From Aquabacter sp040755535 (GTDB lineage Bacteria > Pseudomonadota > Alphaproteobacteria > Rhizobiales > Xanthobacteraceae): a stretch of 64,000 nt of DNA. The stretch spans positions 23,588-87,587 of the forward strand of contig JBFMAV010000011.1 of assembly GCA_040755535.1 (NCBI GenBank). Reading direction: 5' to 3'. Every line of letters begins with the position of its first letter. The stretch's first letter is position 1. Of the stretch, positions 16,302-24,370 are shown piece by piece. The translations under genes were made by a program, and so were the position numbers. Under the pieces are notes generated by a model. That model saw only the letters and a program-made list of their open reading frames with translations. It did no database searches and had not been told where the DNA came from.

Positions 16302-17492
16302 TCAGTTCACGGGCACGATTTCCGCACCCTTGAAGTGGGTGAAGATGTAGTCGTCCTTGCCCAGCGCATCCTGATTGGTGGGCGAGAAGGGCTTGGAATA
16401 GGTCTTGATCAGCCCCTCATAGGTGCCGATCTCGTAGAAGGCCTTGCGCAATTCCGGCCCGTCCGTGGTGCCGGCCTTGGCGATGGCGAGCGCCAGGAGG
16501 TGCATGGCGTCATAGGCATTGGCGATGCCCACCGCCGGGGTGATGTCGGCGAGCGTCGTCACCTGCGGATACTTGGTCTTGATGGCCGCCAGGACGGTCT
16601 GGCCCTTCTTGGAGAGATTGCCCGAGAAGGTGTAGGTCTGGACCATCTGGACCTTCTCCGCGCTCGGCCCGCCCAGCTCGGTGAAGCGTCCGCCCGCCGG
16701 ACCCCAGTGCGAGACCACCGGCACGTTCCAGCCCATGCGGTCGAGGGATTTGACCACCTGCGCGGCCGGCTGGACATTGGCGACGAGGAAGATGGTGTCG
16801 GCGCCCGCCTCCTTCAGGCGGGTGAGCTGGGGCACCATGTCCACGTCGGCATTGTCGAACTTTTCCGCGCCCGCGAGCGTCAGGCCCTTGGCGGCGGCGG
16901 CGGCTTTGAGGCCCTTTTCGTTGGACTCGCCCCAGGGATTGTTGATGAGCATCAGCCCGGGCTTGGCGGTCTTGTAGGTCTTCACGCCGAAATCGATCAT
17001 GGCCTCGTCGACCAGCTCGTCCACGGCGGACACGCGGAACACATAGTTTTCCGGCGCGCCGTTGCGGGTGATGCCGGTGCCTGCGGCCCACACGCCGATG
17101 AAGGGCACCTTGGCCTGATTGGCGAAGGGCACGATGGCGAGCGAGACCGGGGTGTCGATGCCGCCGAAGAAGGCCGCGACCTTCTCCTTCTGCACCAGCT
17201 CGCGGGCGGCGACCACGCCCTTGGCGGGGTTGCTCTCGTCGTCGCGGCGCACCAGCTCGATCTTCTTGCCGAGCACGCCGCCGGCGGCGTTGATCTCGTC
17301 GATGGCGACCTCAAGGCCGCGCGTGATGGCCTCGCCCGACTTGGCGGACTGGCCGGAGAGGGCGGCGACGAGGCCGACCTTGATGGTCTCCTGCGCCAGC
17401 GCGGGCGCGCCGAACAGGACGGCCGCGCCGAGGCCGAGCACGGCCGCCCGGCGCGACAGGGCGAAACGGGAAACACGAAGGGATCGGACCAT
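16302..17492 (-). CDS. LIV-type periplasmic substrate-binding protein
   Basis: 396 residues. The signal peptide (ALSRRAAVLGLGAAVLFGAP then ALAQ) is followed by ETIKVGLVAALSGQSAKSGE, the standard start of type I periplasmic binding proteins of the Leu/Ile/Val-amide family. Conserved later elements include EINAAGGVLGKKIELV and VAFFGGIDTPVSLA-like segments. It should deliver the substrate to the LivH/LivM permease. Ligand is unknown; the operon with hydrolases suggests an amide, urea-like or heterocyclic compound rather than a branched-chain amino acid. The start at 17492 is nine bases from GAGG; an ATG at 17498 is equally possible. Confidence 0.9.
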   Translation of the reverse strand: MVRSLRVSRFALSRRAAVLGLGAAVLFGAPALAQETIKVGLVAALSGQSAKSGEAITRGLEVAIDEINAAGGVLGKKIELVRRDDESNPAKGVVAARELVQKEKVAAFFGGIDTPVSLAIVPFANQAKVPFIGVWAAGTGITRNGAPENYVFRVSAVDELVDEAMIDFGVKTYKTAKPGLMLINNPWGESNEKGLKAAAAAKGLTLAGAEKFDNADVDMVPQLTRLKEAGADTIFLVANVQPAAQVVKSLDRMGWNVPVVSHWGPAGGRFTELGGPSAEKVQMVQTYTFSGNLSKKGQTVLAAIKTKYPQVTTLADITPAVGIANAYDAMHLLALAIAKAGTTDGPELRKAFYEIGTYEGLIKTYSKPFSPTNQDALGKDDYIFTHFKGAEIVPVN

Positions 17493-17685
17493 GAGCATTT
17501 TCCTCAATCCCGAAGGGCGGGCCTTCCCCTTCGCAAGGCCTGTGCCAAGCCGCGCCAGGCGCGCCCGCCGCGCCCGAATCCCGCAATCGCGGCCTCCCGG
17601 CCCCGCCGACCGGGCGAGGCGGCGCCAATGCCGCGCGGGGGATCGCACAAAGCTTAGGCAGCTTGTGCACGTTTGACTATCATAA

Positions 17686-17695
17686 TCGTATACAA
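17686..17695. promoter_or_regulatory. Candidate GntR operator 1
   Basis: TCGTATACAA contains the symmetric core GTATAC seen in FadR/FCD-type GntR operators. It sits in the AT-rich part of the leftward promoter region of the ABC operon. Confidence 0.55.
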
Positions 17696-17881
17696 TTTTT
17701 CGGGCTGACTTGGCTTTTTGCCTGGCTTCCCACGCCGGACGAGGCGATTTGAGGGGCGCCAATGGCTGAACTCCTCCGCTCTGCGCCATGAAATCTCGTT
17801 TGATGTTCTAGATTGGCCAGAGGAGGTGTTCGGAAACCCGGCCTCTCGCTGGCCGGATATGTACGGAAACGACCGATCAAA

Positions 17882-17891
17882 TCGTATACGA
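17882..17891. promoter_or_regulatory. Candidate GntR operator 2
   Basis: TCGTATACGA is a perfect 10-bp palindrome sharing the TCGTATAC core with operator 1. It is 60 bp upstream of the regulator start, consistent with autoregulation. Confidence 0.6.
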
Positions 17892-17951
17892 AATCAAGGT
17901 GCCTTGAGCCGCATGCGCGCCCGTGCCATGGAAGGCGGGAAGGAGCCGGGC

Positions 17952-18650
17952 ATGAAGCAGCGGGGCGAACGAGTCGACGCGATCTATGCGGGCCTGCGCC
18001 TCGCCATTCTGGAGCAGGTGCTCCAGCCCGGCACCAAGCTGCCCGAGGACGCCATCGGCGAGCAGTTCGGCGCCAGCCGCACCGTGGTGCGCCGCGCGCT
18101 GGAGCTTCTGGCCAGCGAGGAATTGGTGGACATCCGCCCCAATCGCGGCGCCAGCGTCGCCAAGCCCTCGCTCGAAGAAGCCCGCGATCTGTTCAGCGTG
18201 CGCCAGGACGTGGAACACCTCGTGATCCGCCGCCTGTGCGGCCGCCTCACCCCGGCCCAGGTGAAGCGCCTGGAGGCGCAGATCGAGGCGGAGGAGCGCG
18301 CGCATCGCGACGGGCGGCCGGAATATATCCGCCACGCCGCCGAGTTCCATCTGGTGCTCGCAGAGATGACCGGCTCGCCCTTGCTGGCGCGCTACATGCG
18401 CCAATTGGTCGGCCGCAGCGCCCTCATCCTCGGCCTCTATGGCCGCCCGCGCTGGACCGACTGCTCGGTGCAGGAGCATCGCGATCTGGTGGCCTGCCTC
18501 GTGTCCGGCGACTGGGAGCGGCTGGAGCCCCTGATGCACGACCATCTGGAAGCCGTGCTCTCCCGCGCCATCGACACCGCCTCCCGCGACAAGGACCGCG
18601 GCATCCGCGACCTGCTGGCGCCTTATGCGGAGGCGTTGCGGGGCGGCTGA
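17952..18650 (+). CDS. GntR-family transcriptional regulator (FCD domain)
   Basis: 232 residues. The N-terminal winged helix-turn-helix is clear (AILEQVLQPGTKLPEDAIGE, then FGASRTVVRRALELLASEEL). The C-terminal FCD domain is all-helical, with ligand and metal residues in EFHLVLAEMTGSPLL and HRDLVACLVSGD plus a final MHDHLEAVL. FCD regulators usually sense small carboxylates or related metabolites. It is divergent from the ABC transporter/amidohydrolase operon and has a palindromic site just upstream, so it most likely controls both. The start at 17952 has AGGAG six bases upstream; in-frame ATGs at 17913 and 17928 are alternatives. Confidence 0.88.
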   Translation: MKQRGERVDAIYAGLRLAILEQVLQPGTKLPEDAIGEQFGASRTVVRRALELLASEELVDIRPNRGASVAKPSLEEARDLFSVRQDVEHLVIRRLCGRLTPAQVKRLEAQIEAEERAHRDGRPEYIRHAAEFHLVLAEMTGSPLLARYMRQLVGRSALILGLYGRPRWTDCSVQEHRDLVACLVSGDWERLEPLMHDHLEAVLSRAIDTASRDKDRGIRDLLAPYAEALRGG

Positions 18651-18719
18651 GGGGGGGTGGACGCCTGCCGAGAGCCGGGCCGGCCGATCTCATCGCGAGG
18701 AGGCGACGGCCTCCTATTC

Positions 18720-20453
18720 CTACAGCGTATAAGCCGAGCGGAAGCCGCCCCAGTGGCGGCCGCGCACGAGAATGGGGGCGTCCACCTCGCGCATGAAGAC
18801 CACGCGGTCGCCGAGGTCGCGGGCATAGACCTGGATCAAATGCGGATCGAGATTGCGCGCGGCCAGCAGCCCGGCGCGGTCGTCGAAAATGCGCTTGTTG
18901 CGGCAATTGGCGAGGTTCCAGGTGCGCTCGCCGGGCCGCTGGGGCTTGGAATAGGCGGCATTGTGGACCGGCAGATAGCCGTTCACGTCCACCGCCGCCG
19001 CGAACGCGATCTGGCGGTCCTCCGCCACGATGGCCTCCTGGAGGGCGGGCAACAGGCGCTCCAGGACGGGCAGCGCCTGGGTCTCAAATTGCACCGGGTC
19101 GGTGCCGGCAATGGCGCGATAGTCGGTGTCGAACAGCGCCGCCTCGGTCAGCTCGCCGCGCGCCAAAGCGCCTTCCAGGGCCTCGGCCACCGCCGCCGCC
19201 GCGCGGGTGGCGCGGCTCGTGATGGCCTCATAGCCGCGCGCGATCTCGGCGATGCGGGCGACGATTGCCGGTGCGCCGGCCGTGTCGAAGGCGAGATGGC
19301 AGCCGAGCGCGCTCACCCCCACCACCCGCGCGCCGAGCGGTTCGAGCCCGCCGAGTTCCAGCGTGCAGCGTTCGCCGGCGGCGAGCGTTCCGGCGGCAAG
19401 CTTCACCAGCGCGCCGCCGAGCGAGAGGTCGGAGGTCTTCACCTCCAGCGTCGCCATGCGCGTGCGCACCCGCCCGGATATCTCCACCGGCCAGCGGGGA
19501 TGGCGGCGGCGATTACCCATGGGGGTCTGGCGCAGCACGGTGAGCAGATGGCGGGACATCTCGTCCGTGCCGGTCCCCATGTCGCTCGCGCTCGCCGCGA
19601 TGCTGGCCTGTGTTGCCTCGGCCGTGATGGTGGCCTCGCGCATGGTGCGCGCGCCCTGGTCCACGGTCTCGGCGAAGGTCATCACTTCGCCCGCCGCAAG
19701 GCCGATGGCGGAAATGGATTGGGTCTGGCCGGCGACGGCGGCGGCGACGGATTCCGCCACGGGGCGGATCTCGCCGATGGTGCCGATGATGCGGTTCACC
19801 GCCTCGGTGCTGGTGTCGGCGGCGCGCATCAGCCGCTCGATCTTGCCGGAAATCTCTCCCGTCGCGTTGCGGGTCTGGGTGGCGAGGGTCTTCACCTCGC
19901 TCGCCACCACGGCGAAGCCCTTGCCCAATTCCCCGGCCCGCGCAGCCTCGATGGTGGCGTTGAGGGCGAGCAGATTGGTCTGGCCGGCAATGTCGGAGAT
20001 CAGCGAGACCACGGCGCGGATTTCCGCGATGGCGCCGCGCAACTCAACGATGGCGTTGCTCGCCTCCGTGGCGGCGTCGCCCGCAGAGGCCGCCAGATGG
20101 TCGGAGGTGCGGGCCTGCCGGTCGATTTCCTCATTGGTGCCGGCGAAGGCCTGGAGCGTGTCGGCCAGCGTCTTGGCGCTGGCGCGGGCCTGCTGGGTCT
20201 GGGCGGCGAGGTCGTCGCAATCCTGGCGGATGGCGGCGATGTCCCGCACGCCCGCTTCAGCGGCCTTGTGCATGGCGGCGGCGCTCTGTGCGAGGCGCGC
20301 GCGGGCCCGGCGGATGTCGGATTCGATCAGGTCGACCGTGTGGTCCTGGTTCGCCGCCCGAGACGCGTGCGGGTCTTCAGGCGGAGGGGGAGCAACGGAC
20401 GGCGGCTCAGCCGCGCGCGCGGGTGCACTGTTCGGACGGACGCGTCCCCACAT
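18720..20453 (-). CDS. Cytoplasmic methyl-accepting chemotaxis-type protein with PilZ domain
   Basis: 577 residues with no convincing membrane segment. An N-terminal helical region precedes the receptor signalling core (about 100-300), whose hairpin tip is recognisable in ISDIAGQTNLLALNATIEAA. Residues about 313-390 look like a PilZ domain: GNRRRHPRWPVE, then SDLSLGGALV, matching the RxxxR and D/NxSxxG c-di-GMP ligands. The C-terminal 170 residues (WNLANCRNKRIFDDRAGL and GRHWGGFRSAY) resemble the sensor module found at the end of some soluble chemoreceptors. It may link c-di-GMP level to chemotaxis signalling. GGAGGAG precedes the ATG. No che genes are nearby, so it is an orphan receptor. Confidence 0.83.
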   Translation of the reverse strand: MWGRVRPNSAPARAAEPPSVAPPPPEDPHASRAANQDHTVDLIESDIRRARARLAQSAAAMHKAAEAGVRDIAAIRQDCDDLAAQTQQARASAKTLADTLQAFAGTNEEIDRQARTSDHLAASAGDAATEASNAIVELRGAIAEIRAVVSLISDIAGQTNLLALNATIEAARAGELGKGFAVVASEVKTLATQTRNATGEISGKIERLMRAADTSTEAVNRIIGTIGEIRPVAESVAAAVAGQTQSISAIGLAAGEVMTFAETVDQGARTMREATITAEATQASIAASASDMGTGTDEMSRHLLTVLRQTPMGNRRRHPRWPVEISGRVRTRMATLEVKTSDLSLGGALVKLAAGTLAAGERCTLELGGLEPLGARVVGVSALGCHLAFDTAGAPAIVARIAEIARGYEAITSRATRAAAAVAEALEGALARGELTEAALFDTDYRAIAGTDPVQFETQALPVLERLLPALQEAIVAEDRQIAFAAAVDVNGYLPVHNAAYSKPQRPGERTWNLANCRNKRIFDDRAGLLAARNLDPHLIQVYARDLGDRVVFMREVDAPILVRGRHWGGFRSAYTL

Positions 20454-20558
20454 CCCAGGCTCCTCCGGCTTTTATCGTTCGGCTTATGTATCCAGCAGAC
20501 TGGACCGCCATTCTTGCCCGAAGATTGCCACGTGCGCGCGCGGGTTGGAAATAGGCCT

Positions 20559-22031
20559 TTATGCTACCGCGTCCGCCACCGTCGCGGCGGCGCCGCGCGA
20601 CAGCAAAGCGGCGAGATGGCCGGCGACCGCCGCGCGGAAGCGCGGATCGGCCGGCAGGTCCGTGCCGAAAATGTCCCGCACCCCGAGCAGGGCCTCGGCA
20701 AGGCGGTTCGGGTCGCGCCCCGCGCCGTCCGCCGCCGCGCGCAGCCGCGTGGCCAGCGGATCGCGCACATCGATGGGCGCGCCGGCCTCGTCGATGCCGG
20801 TCACATAGCGCATCCAGCCCGCGACCCCGAGGGCGATGAAGCGGATGTCCGCACCCGCCGCGAGCCGTTCGCGCGCGGCGGCGAGCAGGCGCTGGGGCAG
20901 CTTCTGCGAGCCGTCCATGGCGATCTGCCAGGTGCGGTGGCGCAGCGCCGGGTTGCGGAAGCGCTCGCGCAAAGCGTGCTTGTAGGCGGCGATGTCGGTG
21001 CCCGCCGGCACATGGAGGGTCGGCGTCATCTCCTCGTCCTGCAGGCGCTCCACGAGGCGCGCGAAGGGGGCGAGCGCCATGGTGTCGGCGATGGTTTCGC
21101 AGCCGGCGAGATAGCCGAGATAAGCGAGGCTCGAATGGGCGCCGTTGAGCAGGCGCAGCTTCATATGCTCGAAGGGGGCGACATCCGCCACCATCTCCAC
21201 GCCCACCTCTTCGAAGGGCGGACGGCCGGCGGGGAAATGGTCCTCCACCACCCATTGGCTGAAGGGCTCGGCCATGACCGGCCAGGCATCCTCCATCCCG
21301 AGCCGGCCGGCGACGAAGGCGCGGTCGGCATCCGTGGTGGCGGGGGCGATGCGGTCCACCATGGTGGAGGGAAAGGCCACTTCGCCGGCCACATAGGCGC
21401 CGAGATCGGCGTCGCGCAGCGCCGCGAGGCGCCGCGTGACACGCGCCACCGTCTCGCCATTGGCCGGGAGATTGTCGCAGCACAGGACGGTGAAGGGGGC
21501 AAAGCCCGCCGCGCGGCGCAGGCGCAGCGCCTCCACCAGAAGGCCCGGCGCGCTGCGCGGGCGCTCGGGCGACGCGAGGTCGGCCGCGATATCGGCGTGG
21601 GCCTCGTCCAGTTCCCCGCTGGCGGGATCGTGGCAATAGCCCTTCTCGGTGACGGTGAGCGAGACGATGCGCACGGCCGGGTCCGTCAGCGCGGCGAGCA
21701 AGGCGGCGGGGTCGCGCGGGGCGACCAGGGTGCGCTTCAGCGCGCCGATGACCCGCAGCGCGTCGCCCGCGCCCGAGCGCACGCCCAGCGTATAAAGCCC
21801 GTCCTGCGGGTCCAAAGCCTGCGACGTGTCGGGCGAGCGCAGGCTCGCCCCGCAAATGGCCCAGTCCAGATGGCCGGCGGCGAGCAAATCGTCCGCATAG
21901 ACCGCCTGATGCACCCGGTGGAAGGCGCCCACCCCGAGATGCACCATGCCGACCTTGGCGGCGCTGCGGTCATAGCGCGGGCGGGCGATGTCGGCGGGCA
22001 GATGGGACAGGGTGGCGTCGGACAGCCGCAC
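20559..22031 (-). CDS. uxuB: Mannitol dehydrogenase family oxidoreductase, probable fructuronate reductase
   Basis: 490 residues. The N-terminal Rossmann segment VGMVHLGVGAFHRVHQAVYA and the catalytic region MKLRLLNGAHSSLAYLGYL are typical of the polyol dehydrogenase family that contains UxuB and MtlK rather than UxaB. UxuB reduces D-fructuronate to D-mannonate with NADH. Following uxaC on the same strand, it should take that enzyme's product. A GTG at 22031 with GGGAG six bases upstream is chosen; an in-frame GTG at 22046 overlapping the uxaC stop is the alternative. Mannitol or another polyol as substrate cannot be excluded. Confidence 0.82.
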   Translation of the reverse strand: MRLSDATLSHLPADIARPRYDRSAAKVGMVHLGVGAFHRVHQAVYADDLLAAGHLDWAICGASLRSPDTSQALDPQDGLYTLGVRSGAGDALRVIGALKRTLVAPRDPAALLAALTDPAVRIVSLTVTEKGYCHDPASGELDEAHADIAADLASPERPRSAPGLLVEALRLRRAAGFAPFTVLCCDNLPANGETVARVTRRLAALRDADLGAYVAGEVAFPSTMVDRIAPATTDADRAFVAGRLGMEDAWPVMAEPFSQWVVEDHFPAGRPPFEEVGVEMVADVAPFEHMKLRLLNGAHSSLAYLGYLAGCETIADTMALAPFARLVERLQDEEMTPTLHVPAGTDIAAYKHALRERFRNPALRHRTWQIAMDGSQKLPQRLLAAARERLAAGADIRFIALGVAGWMRYVTGIDEAGAPIDVRDPLATRLRAAADGAGRDPNRLAEALLGVRDIFGTDLPADPRFRAAVAGHLAALLSRGAAATVADAVA

Positions 22032-22042
22032 GGCGCGCTCCC

Positions 22043-23476
22043 TCACAGCTTGTAGGCGGATTTGGCGAGGCGATAGGCGAGGTCGTGGGCGAGGGTCTCG
22101 GCCTCGTCCTCGTCCAGCCGGTGCTGCGCCACCAGGGTCGCGAGGAAGGCGCAGTCCACGCGCCGTGACACGTCGTGCCGCGCGGGAATGGAGGGGAAGG
22201 CGCGGGTGTCGTCGTTGAAGCCCACCGTATTGTAGAAGCCGGCGGTCTCGGTCGTGGTCTCGCGGAAGCGGCGCATGCCCTCCGGGCTGTCGAAGAACCA
22301 CCAGGCCGGGCCGAGCCGCAGCGCGGGATAATGGCCGGCGAGCGGCGCCAGCTCGCGGGCATAGGTGGTCTCGTCCAGGGTGAAGAGGATGAGGGTGAGG
22401 TCCTTCTCATTCCCGAACCGGTCGAGCAGCGGCTTCAGCGCGCCCACATAATCGGTGCGGCTGGGAATATCGGCGCCCATGTCGCGGCCATGGCGCTCGA
22501 AGATGCCGCCATTGTGGTTGCGCACCGCCCCGGGATGGATCTGCATGACCATGCCGTCCTCCAGCGACATGCGGGCCATTTCGGTCAGCATCTGGGCGCG
22601 GAACAGTTCGGCATCTTCCCGCGAGGCGGGCCGCGCCTTGACGCGGTCGAACAGCGCCTCGGCCTCGGCGGGGGAGAGGTCGGCGGTCGCGGCCGTCGGA
22701 TGGCCGTGATCGGTGGAGGTGGCGCCGAAGCTGCGGAAATAGGCGCGGCGCAGGCGGTGGGCGTCCAGATAGCCGGACCAGGTGAGCGTGTCCTCGCCGG
22801 TGATTTCGCCGAGCTTCACGAGGTTGGCGGCGAAGCCCTCGAAATCGGGGTCCACCACCGGGTCGGGGCGATAGGCGGTGACGACGCGCCCGGCCCAGCC
22901 GCTCTGCTTGATCATGCGATGCCAGCGCAGATCGTCCAGCGGGCTTTCCGTGGTGGCGATCACCTCGATGTTGAACCGCTCGAACAGCGCGCGCGGGCGG
23001 AAGGCGTCGGTGGCGAGCGCGGCGGCGATCACGTCATAGGTCGCATCCGCATTGGCCGCGCACAGCCGCTCCTCGATGCCGAACAGGCTGGAGAAGGCAT
23101 GGTCCAGCCACAGCCGGGTGGGGGTGCCCCGGAACAGGTGGTAATGGGCCGCGAAACGCCGCCAGATGGCGCGCGGGTCGGTCTCCACCGGCCCGCCGTC
23201 GCGGCGCGGCACGCCGAGATCCTCCAGCGCCACGCCCTGGCTGTAGAGCATGCGGAACACATAATGGTCCGGCACCACGAACAGGCGCGCCGGGTCGGGG
23301 AAGGGGGCGTTCTCGGCGAACCAGCGCGGGTCGGTGTGGCCGTGGGGCGAGACGATGGGCAGATGCGCCACCCGCTCATACAGACGCCGGGCGATGTCCC
23401 GCACCTCGGGCTCCGCGGGAAACAGGCGGTCGGGATGGAGCAAAGGCGGGCGGGCAGCGGTCATCGGGGCACTCAT
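22043..23476 (-). CDS. uxaC: Glucuronate/galacturonate isomerase
   Basis: 477 residues, the usual UxaC length. LLHPDRLFP, the metal-binding HLPIVSPHGHTDPRWFAENA, ALEDLGVPRRDG, IHPGAVRNHN and WWFFDSPEGMRRFRE are hallmarks of the family. UxaC interconverts D-glucuronate with D-fructuronate and D-galacturonate with D-tagaturonate, the entry step of hexuronate catabolism. Its ATG overlaps the stop of the upstream gntR gene (ATGA), and uxuB follows after 11 bp, so regulator, isomerase and reductase form one transcript. Confidence 0.95.
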   Translation of the reverse strand: MSAPMTAARPPLLHPDRLFPAEPEVRDIARRLYERVAHLPIVSPHGHTDPRWFAENAPFPDPARLFVVPDHYVFRMLYSQGVALEDLGVPRRDGGPVETDPRAIWRRFAAHYHLFRGTPTRLWLDHAFSSLFGIEERLCAANADATYDVIAAALATDAFRPRALFERFNIEVIATTESPLDDLRWHRMIKQSGWAGRVVTAYRPDPVVDPDFEGFAANLVKLGEITGEDTLTWSGYLDAHRLRRAYFRSFGATSTDHGHPTAATADLSPAEAEALFDRVKARPASREDAELFRAQMLTEMARMSLEDGMVMQIHPGAVRNHNGGIFERHGRDMGADIPSRTDYVGALKPLLDRFGNEKDLTLILFTLDETTYARELAPLAGHYPALRLGPAWWFFDSPEGMRRFRETTTETAGFYNTVGFNDDTRAFPSIPARHDVSRRVDCAFLATLVAQHRLDEDEAETLAHDLAYRLAKSAYKL

Positions 23477-24237
23477 GCAAGGGAGGGAACGGGGACCGGG
23501 CCGGCCGCGCCGGGCAGGTCGAAATAATCGGGATGGGCCTCGGCCAGCGCATCGACGCTCGGCAGCACCCGGTCGAGATGGCGCGCCATGGCGGTCTCGG
23601 CGGCGTCCGCATCATGGCCCGCAATGGCGTCCACGATGGCGCGGTGCTCGGCCATGACGCTGGCGCGCCGGTCGGCGGCGGGCAGAGTGAGGATGCGGCA
23701 GCGGTCCACCTGGGCTTTTTCGGCGCGCACCACGCGCCAGAGATTGGGATGACCGGCGATCTCGGCCACCATCTGGTGGAAGTCTTCGTCGGCTTTATGA
23801 AAATCCGCGAGCCGGCCGTCCTCGTGGGCAGCCGCCTGGGTCGCGAGGCCGGAGGCGAGCCGGGCGATGTCGCCCGCGCCGGCATGGCGCGCGGCCTCGC
23901 GCACGGCGGTACGTTCCAGCGCCTGGCGGATCACCATGGCGTCGCGCACGGCGGGGCGCGAGATGCGCGAGACGAAGGTGCCGTATTGGGGGAAGATGTC
24001 GACGAGGCGCTCGGCGGCGAGCTTCAGCACCGCCTCGCGCACAGGGGTCCGCGAGACCCCGCAGGCAAGCGCCAGCTGCTTCTCCTGGAGCGCCGTTCCC
24101 GGCGCGATCTCCATGCCGATGATCTGCCCGCGCAACCATTCATAGATGCGCTGCGATGCGGTGACGCCGCGCAGCTTTTCCATGAGCGGACCGCCGGCGG
24201 CGGGAGGCCCCGCCGTTCCCCGAGCGCCACGCGCCAC
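23473..24237 (-). CDS. GntR-family regulator (FCD domain) of the hexuronate genes
   Basis: 254 residues from a GTG at 24237, chosen because of GGAGG five bases upstream; an ATG at 24183 would give 236. The helix-turn-helix reads EIAPGTALQEKQLALACGVS then RTPVREAVLKLAAERLV. The FCD domain has FHKADEDFHQMVAEIAGHPNL and EHRAIVDAIAGHDADAAE. It is first in the operon with uxaC and uxuB and divergent from uxaA, resembling UxuR/ExuR-type repressors in position. A 20-bp palindrome in the divergent promoter (24274-24293) is the likely operator. A hexuronate intermediate is the expected effector. Confidence 0.88.
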   Translation of the reverse strand: MARGARGTAGPPAAGGPLMEKLRGVTASQRIYEWLRGQIIGMEIAPGTALQEKQLALACGVSRTPVREAVLKLAAERLVDIFPQYGTFVSRISRPAVRDAMVIRQALERTAVREAARHAGAGDIARLASGLATQAAAHEDGRLADFHKADEDFHQMVAEIAGHPNLWRVVRAEKAQVDRCRILTLPAADRRASVMAEHRAIVDAIAGHDADAAETAMARHLDRVLPSVDALAEAHPDYFDLPGAAGPVPVPSLA

Positions 24238-24273
24238 GTCTTCCTCCGAACCATTCTTGTTTTGCTTCCAACA

Positions 24274-24293
24274 CTGATATATTAGCATATCAG
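24274..24293. promoter_or_regulatory. Palindromic candidate operator between gntR-uxaC-uxuB and uxaA
   Basis: CTGATAT-N6-ATATCAG is a perfect 7-bp inverted repeat in an AT-rich stretch between divergent hexuronate genes. It is well placed to control both directions. Confidence 0.65.
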
Positions 24294-24370
24294 AAGCGTC
24301 AATGCGGCGGCCCTCGGAGCCGGCCAGGACGAGGCAGCCCCGGCTTGAACCGGGGCGCGGGAGGAGCGAG

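Larger units (their letters stand above)
17493..17951. promoter_or_regulatory. Divergent control region between the ABC operon and its GntR regulator
   Basis: 459 bp without a credible gene. The segment near 17660-17720 is AT-richer than the surroundings and probably carries the leftward promoter. Two near-identical palindromic sites (17686-17695 and 17882-17891) lie 196 bp apart, one near each divergent start. Confidence 0.6.

Noticed and set aside
18657..22055. 1132-codon open frame on the plus strand
   Set aside because: It lies antisense to the chemoreceptor and uxuB genes, has a His/Gly/Arg/Ala-biased composition without domains, and is explained by high GC at third codon positions of the real genes.
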